Assembly (NCBI GenBank): GCA_934589155.1
Contig: CAKTNP010000002.1
Coordinates: forward strand, 1 to 64,000
Source of the DNA: an uncultured Oscillospiraceae bacterium
GTDB lineage: Bacteria > Bacillota > Clostridia > Oscillospirales > Oscillospiraceae
Direction: 5' to 3'
Length of the DNA stretch: 64,000 nucleotides
The position numbers were made by a program, and so were the translations under genes. Of the stretch, positions 57,749 through 64,000 are shown piece by piece (the first letter of the stretch is position 1; every line of letters begins with the position of its first letter). The notes under the pieces are model-generated. The model did not search any database, was not told where the DNA came from, and saw only the letters and a program-made list of their open reading frames with translations.

Positions 57749-59215
57749 TCAGTTCTTGTACCGGGGCTCGCAGGTCAGGTTCACGCCCAGGCGCTTAAAG
57801 ACCTTCTCGTCCACGGCGGAAAGGATCACCGAGGAATGGACCTCGCAGCCCCGGAGGCGGCTCAGCTGCTCCATAGCCTGCTCCGCCGTGGGATTGGTGG
57901 CGGCACTGATGGACAGGGCGATCAGGACCTCGTCCGTGTGGAGCCGGGGGTTCCGATTGCCCAGATGGTCCACCTTCAGGTGCTGAATGGGGCCGATGAC
58001 CACGGGGTCGATCAGGTGGATGTCGTCGGGAATGTTCCCCAGAGCCTTCAGGGCGTTGAGCAGCAGGGCGGCGGAGGCCCCCAGCAGGTCCGAAGTCTTG
58101 CCGGTGACGATGCGGCCGTCCGGCAGCTCCATGGCGGCGGCGGGCAGACCTGTCTCCTCCGCCTTCCGCAGGGCAGGAGCCGTCACCTTCCGGTCCGTCG
58201 TGGCGGCGCCGGCCTTCTTCATGAGAAGCTCCAGCTTCCGGACCACCTCGTCCCCGGCCTTACCCTGGCGCTGGTCGCAGAGGCCCGCGTAATACCGGCG
58301 GATGATCTCCTGGCAGGAGGCCTCCCGCACGGCTTCGTCGTCAAAAATGCAGTAGCCCGCCATGTTGACCCCCATGTCCGTGGGGGACTGATAGGGGCAC
58401 TTGCCGGAAATGGACTCCAGCATGGTGGCCAGCACCGGGAAGATCTCCACATCCCGGTTGTAGTTCACCGTGGTCTTGCCATAGGCCTCCAGGTGGAAGG
58501 GGTCAATCATGTTCACGTCATTCAGATCCGCCGTGGCGGCCTCATAGGCCAGATTCACCGGATGATTCAGGGGCAGATTCCAGATGGGGAAGGTCTCAAA
58601 CTTGGCATAGCCCGCCTGAACCCCCCGCTTGTGCTCATGGTACAGCTGGGACAGGCAGGTGGCCATTTTACCGCTGCCGGGGCCGGGAGCCGTCACCACC
58701 ACGAGTCCCCGTGTGGTCTCGATATACTCGTTCTTGCCATAGCCCTCGTCGCTGACGATCTTGGCAATGTCGGAGGGGTAGCCCTCAATGGCGTAGTGGT
58801 GGTACACCTTCATCCCCAGGGATTCCAGCCGATTCTGGAAGGCCCGGGTGGCGGTATTTTCCGCGTATCTCGTCAGCACCACGCTGCTGACGTACAGACC
58901 GAAGCTGCGGAACACGTCAATGAGCCGGATCACGTCCCGGTCGTAGGTAATGCCCAGGTCTCCCCGGACCTTGTTTTTTTCGATGTCCGCGGCATTGATG
59001 GCAATAACCATCTCCACCTGGTCCTTTAGTTGCAGCAGCATCCGCAGCTTGCTATCCGGCTGAAAGCCCGGCAGCACCCGGGACGCGTGGAAGTCGTCAT
59101 AGAGCTTGCCGCCGAATTCCAGGTACAGCTTGCCGCCGAAGCGGGCGATCCGCTCCCGGATCCGGGTGGACTGCATCTGCAGGTATTTGTCGTTGTCAAA
59201 ACCGATTTTCGTCAT
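57749..59215 (-). CDS. DUF1846 family protein
   Basis: A 488-residue cytoplasmic protein of the DUF1846 family (PF08903), common in Firmicutes and of unknown function. Near 190 it has [24 protein letters not shown], a P-loop-like nucleotide segment; other conserved parts are [19 protein letters not shown] at the start and [17 protein letters not shown]. Family structures show two alpha/beta domains. Promoter at 59247-59275, ribosome site AAAGGGAGAGG. Confidence 0.9.
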   Translation of the reverse strand: MTKIGFDNDKYLQMQSTRIRERIARFGGKLYLEFGGKLYDDFHASRVLPGFQPDSKLRMLLQLKDQVEMVIAINAADIEKNKVRGDLGITYDRDVIRLIDVFRSFGLYVSSVVLTRYAENTATRAFQNRLESLGMKVYHHYAIEGYPSDIAKIVSDEGYGKNEYIETTRGLVVVTAPGPGSGKMATCLSQLYHEHKRGVQAGYAKFETFPIWNLPLNHPVNLAYEAATADLNDVNMIDPFHLEAYGKTTVNYNRDVEIFPVLATMLESISGKCPYQSPTDMGVNMAGYCIFDDEAVREASCQEIIRRYYAGLCDQRQGKAGDEVVRKLELLMKKAGAATTDRKVTAPALRKAEETGLPAAAMELPDGRIVTGKTSDLLGASAALLLNALKALGNIPDDIHLIDPVVIGPIQHLKVDHLGNRNPRLHTDEVLIALSISAATNPTAEQAMEQLSRLRGCEVHSSVILSAVDEKVFKRLGVNLTCEPRYKN

Positions 59216-59246
59216 AACATTCGCCTCTCCCTTTCCAATCTCCCCT

Positions 59247-59275
59247 ATTATACAGGAAACCGGCGGCCATTACAA
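59247..59275 (-). promoter_or_regulatory. Promoter of the DUF1846 gene
   Basis: TTGTAA (59270-59275), 17-bp spacer, perfect TATAAT (59247-59252) on the minus strand. Confidence 0.8.
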
Positions 59276-59366
59276 GAAACCGGGCGGGAAATCCGACAAA
59301 AATTTCCCTGTCCTACGGAAGGTCTAAATTCTCCGGTCCCCGGACAAAATGTTCACAGTTTTCTCA

Positions 59367-59395
59367 TAGACTTTTGGTCCATTTTCCGGTATGAT
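59367..59395 (+). promoter_or_regulatory. Promoter of the rhomboid-like gene
   Basis: TAGACT (59367-59372), 17-bp spacer, TATGAT (59390-59395). Confidence 0.55.
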
Positions 59396-59419
59396 AAAGA
59401 CGTTTTGGAAGGAGTGACC

Positions 59420-60283
59420 ATGTTGAAAGATCTGCGCCGCAAGTTCACCCGCTTCTGTGTCCGGAACCGGGACAAGGGGATCCCCAATCTCATGCTGTAC
59501 ATTGCCATCGGCAACCTCATCGTATTTCTGTTCAGCATCATCGATCCCAGCAATTCCGTCCACAGAATGCTCTATTTTGACCCCACCCTGATCCTCCACG
59601 GCCAGGTGTGGCGGCTCGTCACCTACGTGTTCACCTATATCACCGGCGACAATCCCCTGGGGCTTCTGCTGTCCCTGCTGTCTCTGTACTGCTATTACTG
59701 GATCGGCCGGAATCTGGAGGCCCACTGGGGCGTGCTCCGGTTCAACCTGTTCTACTTCACGGGCGTTGTGATTATGGACATTGCCGCGCTGATCCTGAGG
59801 ACCTATGCCAGCACCTATTACCTGAACCTGAGCCTGTTTTTGGCCTTTGCCACCCTGTACCCCACCATGCGGTTTTTGGTTCTCTTCGTGATCCCCGTTG
59901 AGGCCCGGTGGCTGGCCCTCATCGATTTAGGACTCACCCTCTTCGGCGTGCTCACCACCACGTTCCCCTACAATCTCTTCCCCCTGTTCGCCCTTTTGAA
60001 CTACTTCCTGTTCTTCGGCTCCGATGTTATCAACCTGCTGCCGGATTCCTGGCAGATGAAGCTCCGGCAAAAGCGGGCCCGAAAGGCCAAGACCATTCCC
60101 TTCCCCACGGGGGCAGCCCGGCAGGACACCCCGCCCCGGGAGCGGGCCTACACCCACAAGTGCACGGTCTGCGGCCGCACGGACGTGACGAACCCGGAGC
60201 TGGAATTCCGTTACTGCTCCAAGTGCAAGGGTTATCACTGCTACTGCATCGACCACATCAACAACCACGTTCATATCCAGTAA
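59420..60283 (+). CDS. Rhomboid-like membrane protein with C-terminal zinc ribbon, probably not a protease
   Basis: A 287-residue protein with six membrane helices in a rhomboid arrangement: LYFDPTLILHGQVWRLVTYVF between helices 1 and 2, YWIGRNLEAHWGVLRFNLFYF after helix 2. The rhomboid catalytic GxSx serine motif is absent from the expected helix (STYYLNLSLFLAFATLYP), so it is likely a non-catalytic homologue. The cytoplasmic tail (about 225-287) ends in a Cys/His-rich module: KCTVCGRTD, FRYCSKCKGYHCYCIDHINNHVH, expected to bind zinc. ATG 59420 follows GGAAGGAG; the longer upstream frame overlaps the divergent promoter. Confidence 0.85.
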   Translation: MLKDLRRKFTRFCVRNRDKGIPNLMLYIAIGNLIVFLFSIIDPSNSVHRMLYFDPTLILHGQVWRLVTYVFTYITGDNPLGLLLSLLSLYCYYWIGRNLEAHWGVLRFNLFYFTGVVIMDIAALILRTYASTYYLNLSLFLAFATLYPTMRFLVLFVIPVEARWLALIDLGLTLFGVLTTTFPYNLFPLFALLNYFLFFGSDVINLLPDSWQMKLRQKRARKAKTIPFPTGAARQDTPPRERAYTHKCTVCGRTDVTNPELEFRYCSKCKGYHCYCIDHINNHVHIQ

Positions 60284-60285
60284 TG

Positions 60286-60322
60286 CAAGCGCACCGGGGC
60301 CATTGGGTCCCGGTGCTTTTTT
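60286..60322 (+). terminator. Terminator after the rhomboid-like gene
   Basis: GCACCGGGGCC (60291-60301) with GGTCCCGGTGC (60306-60316) and six Ts. Confidence 0.9.
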
Positions 60323-60335
60323 CAAGAGATCTCCC

Positions 60336-60364
60336 TTGTAAGGGGCCCCTCTCTGCGATATAAT
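60336..60364 (+). promoter_or_regulatory. Promoter of the agmatinase-family gene
   Basis: TTGTAA (60336-60341), 17-bp spacer, perfect TATAAT (60359-60364). Confidence 0.8.
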
Positions 60365-60413
60365 GAAGAAAACAGGCGGGACGGACTGTCTTCCCGCCGG
60401 GAAAGGACACACC

Positions 60414-61400
60414 ATGAACATGAAAAACTATCCCTTTACCATAGAGCAGGACTCCATGCGGAACCCCTTTGTGGGGATCCCTACCTTCCTGATGGCCCCT
60501 CTGTGCCTGGACCTGGACCGGCTGGAGGCGGACATTGCGGTCATCGGCATGCCCTATGACATGGGCACCTCCGTCAACACCGGCGCCCGCTTCGGCCCCC
60601 GGGGGGTCCGAACCGCCTCCACCTACAACTGCTACGCCCATGAGGGCTGGTATGACCCCATCCGCAAAGAGACCTATCTGGGGGAGCCCTGGCGCATCGT
60701 GGACTGCGGCGACATTGACGTGCTGCACACGGAGCAGAAGCGGAGCTTCCTGAACTGCGAGGCCGCAATCCGGAAGATTCTGTCCAAGGGCGCCATTCCC
60801 TTTGTCATCGGTGGAGATCACGCCATCACCACCCCCATTCTCCGGGCCTTTGACGGCTTTGACGATTTATGCGTCATTCAGTTTGACGCCCACCTGGATT
60901 TCACCCTGGAGCCCCACGGCATCCATGAGGGCCCCGGCAGCCCCATGCGCCGGGCCTCGGAAATGGCCCACGTGAGCCACATTATGCAGATTGGCATCCG
61001 GGGCATCGGCAGCTCCCAGCTGTCGGACTTCCGGGACGCGGAGGCCAACGGCAACGTGATCCTTACCTCCCGGGACGTGCGGCGCATGGGCACCGACGCG
61101 GTGATCGAGAAGATCCCCCTGGCCAAGCACTACTACATCACCTTTGACATCGACGGTCTGGACCCCTCCATTGCCATCGGCACCGGCTCCCCGGTGCCCT
61201 TCGGCCTGCTGTATGAGGAGGCCTCCGCCATTATTGAGGGCGTGGCCAAAAAGGGCAACATCGTGGGCATGGACGTGGTGGAGATCTCCCCGCCCTGCGA
61301 CGTGCAGAACATGACCTCCATGTACGGTGCCCAGCTCATGCTGGACGCCATGAGCTTCCTCACCAAGGAAAAAGAGCGGAAGGCCGCTCAAAACCCCTGA
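60414..61400 (+). CDS. speB: Agmatinase-family ureohydrolase
   Basis: A 328-residue binuclear manganese enzyme of the arginase/agmatinase family. Metal ligands are in GGDHA (133-137), DAHLD (158-162) and DIDGLDPS (245-252). Substrate may be agmatine (yielding putrescine and urea) or another guanidino compound such as guanidinobutyrate or guanidine; the N-terminal region FVGIPTFLMAPLC resembles SpeB-type proteins. AAAGGAC precedes the ATG. It is monocistronic and convergent with the amino-acid transporter, so a link to arginine uptake is only suggestive. Confidence 0.9.
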   Translation: MNMKNYPFTIEQDSMRNPFVGIPTFLMAPLCLDLDRLEADIAVIGMPYDMGTSVNTGARFGPRGVRTASTYNCYAHEGWYDPIRKETYLGEPWRIVDCGDIDVLHTEQKRSFLNCEAAIRKILSKGAIPFVIGGDHAITTPILRAFDGFDDLCVIQFDAHLDFTLEPHGIHEGPGSPMRRASEMAHVSHIMQIGIRGIGSSQLSDFRDAEANGNVILTSRDVRRMGTDAVIEKIPLAKHYYITFDIDGLDPSIAIGTGSPVPFGLLYEEASAIIEGVAKKGNIVGMDVVEISPPCDVQNMTSMYGAQLMLDAMSFLTKEKERKAAQNP

Positions 61401-61407
61401 TACCATC

Positions 61408-61440
61408 AAAAAATCCCGCACCCTAGGGTGCGGGATTTTT
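61408..61440. terminator. Bidirectional terminator
   Basis: A 15-bp perfect stem (61409-61423 with 61426-61440) with A/T runs at its ends. Confidence 0.9.
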
Positions 61441-61448
61441 CATGTCAA

Positions 61449-62174
61449 TTACAGGACCTTGCTCAAGAAAGCCTTGGTCCGTTCCTCCTTGGGGTGGTTG
61501 AAGATCTCATCCGGGGTGCCCTGCTCGATGATATAGCCCCCGTCCATGAACAGCACCCGGTCGGCCACCTCCCGGGCAAAGCCCATTTCGTGGGTAACGA
61601 TGACCAGGGTCATGCCGCCGTGGGCCAGACTCTTCATCACGTCCAGCACCTCGCCCACCATCTCGGGGTCCAGGGCGGAGGTAGGCTCGTCGAAGAGAAT
61701 GATCTTGGGGTTCATGGCCAGGGCCCGGGCAATGGCCACCCGCTGGCGCTGGCCGCCAGACAGGGCCGAGGGGAACACATTGGCCTTATCCTCCAGGCCT
61801 ACCCGCCGCAGCAGCTCCAGGGCGGTTTTCTTGGCCTCCTCCGCCGGGGTGCCCCGGACTTCCCGGGGGCCGATGGTCACATTGTTCAGAACGGAAATAT
61901 GGGGAAACAGGTTGAAGTTCTGGAACACCATGCCCATTTCCGTGCGGATGGCGTTTTCCGTCTGGGCGGAAAGCACCACGCCGTCCACTACGATCTCGCC
62001 CTCGGTGGGCTCCTCCAGCCGGTTCAGGCACCGCAGAAAGGTGCTCTTGCCGGAACCGGAGGGTCCGATGATGCAGACCACCTCGTTCTCCCGGATGGTC
62101 TCGTCGATATTTTTCAAGACCTCCAGAGAGCCGAAGCTCTTTTTCAGGCCCTTGACCTCAATAATATTGCCCAT
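61449..62174 (-). CDS. Polar amino-acid ABC transporter ATPase
   Basis: A 241-residue ATPase of the GlnQ/HisP type. Walker [10 protein letters not shown] near 35-43, Q-loop [11 protein letters not shown], signature [15 protein letters not shown], Walker [12 protein letters not shown] and H-loop [13 protein letters not shown]. The ATG at 62172-62174, preceded by AAGGAT, is chosen over one six codons upstream that overlaps the permease gene end. Energises the importer with 62194 and 62926. Confidence 0.94.
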   Translation of the reverse strand: MGNIIEVKGLKKSFGSLEVLKNIDETIRENEVVCIIGPSGSGKSTFLRCLNRLEEPTEGEIVVDGVVLSAQTENAIRTEMGMVFQNFNLFPHISVLNNVTIGPREVRGTPAEEAKKTALELLRRVGLEDKANVFPSALSGGQRQRVAIARALAMNPKIILFDEPTSALDPEMVGEVLDVMKSLAHGGMTLVIVTHEMGFAREVADRVLFMDGGYIIEQGTPDEIFNHPKEERTKAFLSKVL

Positions 62175-62193
62175 GTTTTCATCCTTCCCCATC

Positions 62194-62886
62194 TTATGCG
62201 TGCAGCGTGCGGTCGTCGTTCTGCTTGTCCGTGGCCATCTTCTTTTCCAGGTGCTTAATGAGCTTGGAGGTGGGGATGGACAGGAGCATATACACCAGAG
62301 CCACGCCCACATAGGCTTCAAAGGTATTGAAGGTGGCGGCGTTCCACAGAGCGCCCCGGCGGAGGATCTCCACCACGCCCACATAGGACAGGACGGAGGT
62401 CTCCTTAATAAGGCTCACGAACTCGTTGCCGAAAGAGGGCAGGACGATCTTCAGAGCCTGGGGAATGACGATCAGCCGCATGGCCTTGCGATGGGTCATG
62501 CCAAGGGATCTGGCGGCCTCCATCTGGCCCTTATCCACGGCCTGGATGCCGCTGCGGATCACCTCCGCCACATAGGCGGCACTGTTGAGACCGCAGACAA
62601 TAATAGCCGGGATCACCAGGTAGGGCCATTTGAAGTCGACGCCCTTGGACTGCAGGAGCTGGGGCAGGCCATAGGCCAGAATCAGCGCCTGTACCACCAG
62701 AGGCGTGCCCCGGACGACCTCCACATAAACCCCGGAGATCACCGACAGGGCCTTGCTCTTGGACATTTTCATCAGGGCCAGCACAAGGCCCAGAAGAACG
62801 CCAATGATGATGGACGCCAGAGTCACGCCCAGCGTCACCGGCACGCCCTGAATGGCCGCCAGAAATCCTTTGACATATAACTGCAT
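62194..62886 (-). CDS. Polar amino-acid ABC transporter permease
   Basis: A 230-residue HisM/GlnP-type permease with five membrane helices. The cytoplasmic coupling loop is [42 protein letters not shown], and [12 protein letters not shown] is the family segment after the second helix. It precedes the ATPase by 19 bp. Confidence 0.93.
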   Translation of the reverse strand: MQLYVKGFLAAIQGVPVTLGVTLASIIIGVLLGLVLALMKMSKSKALSVISGVYVEVVRGTPLVVQALILAYGLPQLLQSKGVDFKWPYLVIPAIIVCGLNSAAYVAEVIRSGIQAVDKGQMEAARSLGMTHRKAMRLIVIPQALKIVLPSFGNEFVSLIKETSVLSYVGVVEILRRGALWNAATFNTFEAYVGVALVYMLLSIPTSKLIKHLEKKMATDKQNDDRTLHA

Positions 62887-62925
62887 GAACTATTTACTCC
62901 TTCATCTGCCGATCCGGCAGAGTTC

Positions 62926-63711
62926 TTAGTTGAACCACTTCTTCAGCAGCTCATCGTATTTGCCGTTCTCCATGAGATTGGCCAGGCCGTCGTTGATCTT
63001 CTGCAGCAGCTCGCTGTTGCCCTTCTTCACGGCGAAGCCAAGATCCTCATAGCTGTCCTTGTCGCCCACGACCTTCAGCTTGTCGGGGTTCTTCTCCATG
63101 TAAGCCTGCACGATGCTGGCACCGGCCATCATGGCGTCCACGTCGCCGTTGAGGACCTGAAGCACGCAGGTATCGAAGCCGTCCAGGATCACGGCCTGGC
63201 CCAGCTTGCCCTCTTCCACCAGGGCGTTCAGATCGTCGGCGTAGTTGGTGGCGATCTGGGTGGCCACCTTCTGGCTGGAGGTCAGGCTGTCGAGACCGGT
63301 GATGGTGTCGTTGTCGCTCTTCACCAGCAGGGCAGCGCCGTCGGTATAATAGGTGTTGGAGAAGTCCACCTTGGCTGCCCGCTCAGGGTCGCCGGACCAC
63401 ATGCCGGCGGCAATAATGTCGCCGTTGCCGGCCTCGATGGCGGGGATCAGCGCCTCAAATGCCATGTCCACGAACTCCACCTTGAAGCCCTGGTCCTCGC
63501 CGATGGCGGCAATCAGGTCCATATCGAAGCCGATGACATCGCCGGTGGCCTCGTCAATGGTATCAAAGGGAGGGAAGGTTGCATTGGTCAGGACCTTATA
63601 GGTGGGCAGGTCCTCGCCGCCCTTGCCGCTGCTGCTGCAGGCAGCCAGAGACAGGACCGTAAGGGTGGCCAGCACAAGGGCCAGGATCTTTTTCAGCTTT
63701 TTCATGTTCAT
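62926..63711 (-). CDS. Polar amino-acid ABC transporter substrate-binding lipoprotein
   Basis: A 261-residue lipoprotein: KKLKKILALVLATLTVLSLAAC with lipobox LAAC, then an SBP_bac_3 domain: YKVLTNATFPPFD, GFDMDLIAAIGEDQGF, GDIIAAGMWSGDPERAAKVDFSNTYY and a C-terminal NDGLANLMENGKYDELLKKWF. The start is ATG 63711 or ATG 63705, both near AAAGGATG. Specificity unknown, likely a polar or dipeptide-derived amino acid, given the M20 peptidase directly upstream. Confidence 0.94.
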   Translation of the reverse strand: MNMKKLKKILALVLATLTVLSLAACSSSGKGGEDLPTYKVLTNATFPPFDTIDEATGDVIGFDMDLIAAIGEDQGFKVEFVDMAFEALIPAIEAGNGDIIAAGMWSGDPERAAKVDFSNTYYTDGAALLVKSDNDTITGLDSLTSSQKVATQIATNYADDLNALVEEGKLGQAVILDGFDTCVLQVLNGDVDAMMAGASIVQAYMEKNPDKLKVVGDKDSYEDLGFAVKKGNSELLQKINDGLANLMENGKYDELLKKWFN

Positions 63712-63751
63712 TACATCCTTTCAAATTTTTCGTTCTCTCTATTGCGGGCCC

Positions 63752-64000
63752 TCAGCCCAGCATCTGCACCATGGTGGCCATATAGACCTTGATGCAGTTG
63801 AGGTAGTTTTGGATGGACACCCGCTCGTCAGCACAGGCAATGTGAATGGTGCCGGGGCCGAACCAGGGGTAGTCCCCGCCGATGGCCTTTTTGATGTAGG
63901 CCACGTCGCAGCCGCCCATTTTCGTGAAGTGCTTGGGCTTTCTGCCGCAGATGGCCAGGCTGCTCTCGTCAATGGCCTTGACGATGGCGCTGTTTTCGTC
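63752..64000 (-). CDS. M20-family metallopeptidase/deacylase, C-terminal part (cut by window edge)
   Basis: The last 82 residues of a gene that continues beyond the window. The frame ends with GGDYPWFGPGTIHIACADERVSIQNYLNCIKVYMATMVQML, the M20 (ArgE/DapE/PepV) C-terminus with the metal-site histidine and DE pair before the final helix. The stop is 40 bp before the transporter gene, so peptidase and importer are probably cotranscribed: the enzyme may release amino acids or deacylate substrates handled by this transporter. Confidence 0.75.
   Translation of the reverse strand, partial: DENSAIVKAIDESSLAICGRKPKHFTKMGGCDVAYIKKAIGGDYPWFGPGTIHIACADERVSIQNYLNCIKVYMATMVQMLG

Overview
The window looks like a chromosomal segment of a high-GC, spore-forming Clostridia bacterium, most likely Oscillospiraceae-like. 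The reasons are an alpha/beta-type small acid-soluble spore protein gene, strong AGGAGG ribosome sites, GC-rich coding sequence, consensus TTGACA/TATAAT promoters, PolC- and AbiE-type remnants and Firmicute-type envelope genes. Most of it is compact operons separated by rho-independent hairpins.

Layout. 0.1-8.1 kb: tRNA-Leu(CAA) and a seven-gene minus-strand surface-polymer operon (TagD, TagB/F-like transferase, two family-2 glycosyltransferases, a flippase, two tandem Wzy/ligase-like proteins) behind one consensus promoter at 8033-8061. 8.1-14.6 kb: a DUF4236 protein, a Zn/Cd/Pb-type P-type ATPase with an SmtB-like sensor, DprA and a DEAD-box helicase. 14.8-30.7 kb: a large divergent catabolic locus. 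Its minus arm has a ribose-type ABC importer, a DeoR regulator, two iron-dependent alcohol dehydrogenases, an Old-Yellow-Enzyme reductase, a GH1 glycosidase and a double SnoaL-like protein; its plus arm has two PfkB kinases and a third iron alcohol dehydrogenase. Both arms share a motif in the divergent promoter region. It reads as import and dismantling of a glycoside or polyol conjugate with reductive processing of the released part, but the substrate is unknown.

30.9-42.7 kb: housekeeping and small systems: MTA/SAH nucleosidase, DUF1538 membrane protein with a double PII-like partner, M29 aminopeptidase, homocysteine methyltransferase, two small XRE regulators with matching paired operators, thyA-folA, an amidohydrolase, a glutamine-amidotransferase hydrolase with a HAD phosphatase, and malic enzyme. 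42.7-46.6 kb: a GntR/FCD regulator converging on a LarA-type epimerase and split UxaA-family dehydratase operon with a perfect palindromic operator.

46.9-57.1 kb: L,D-transpeptidase, a thiazoline-hydrolase-family protein and the spore protein, then a visibly more AT-rich, rearranged zone. It holds remnants of an AbiEi antitoxin, a BspA-like repeat protein and the PolC C-terminus, and a lipoprotein gene plus a chimeric broken copy. The two lipoprotein copies share a promoter module and a 204-bp tract with one mismatch, and inverted copies of the spore-protein 3' end flank the zone. DegV, a C_GCAxxG_C_C protein and a second amidohydrolase lie inside it. 57.1-64 kb: GtrA, DUF1846, a rhomboid-like protein with a zinc ribbon, an agmatinase-family ureohydrolase, a polar amino-acid ABC importer and the C-terminus of an M20 peptidase.

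All calls come from reading the sequence and from recall of protein families; no database search was run.
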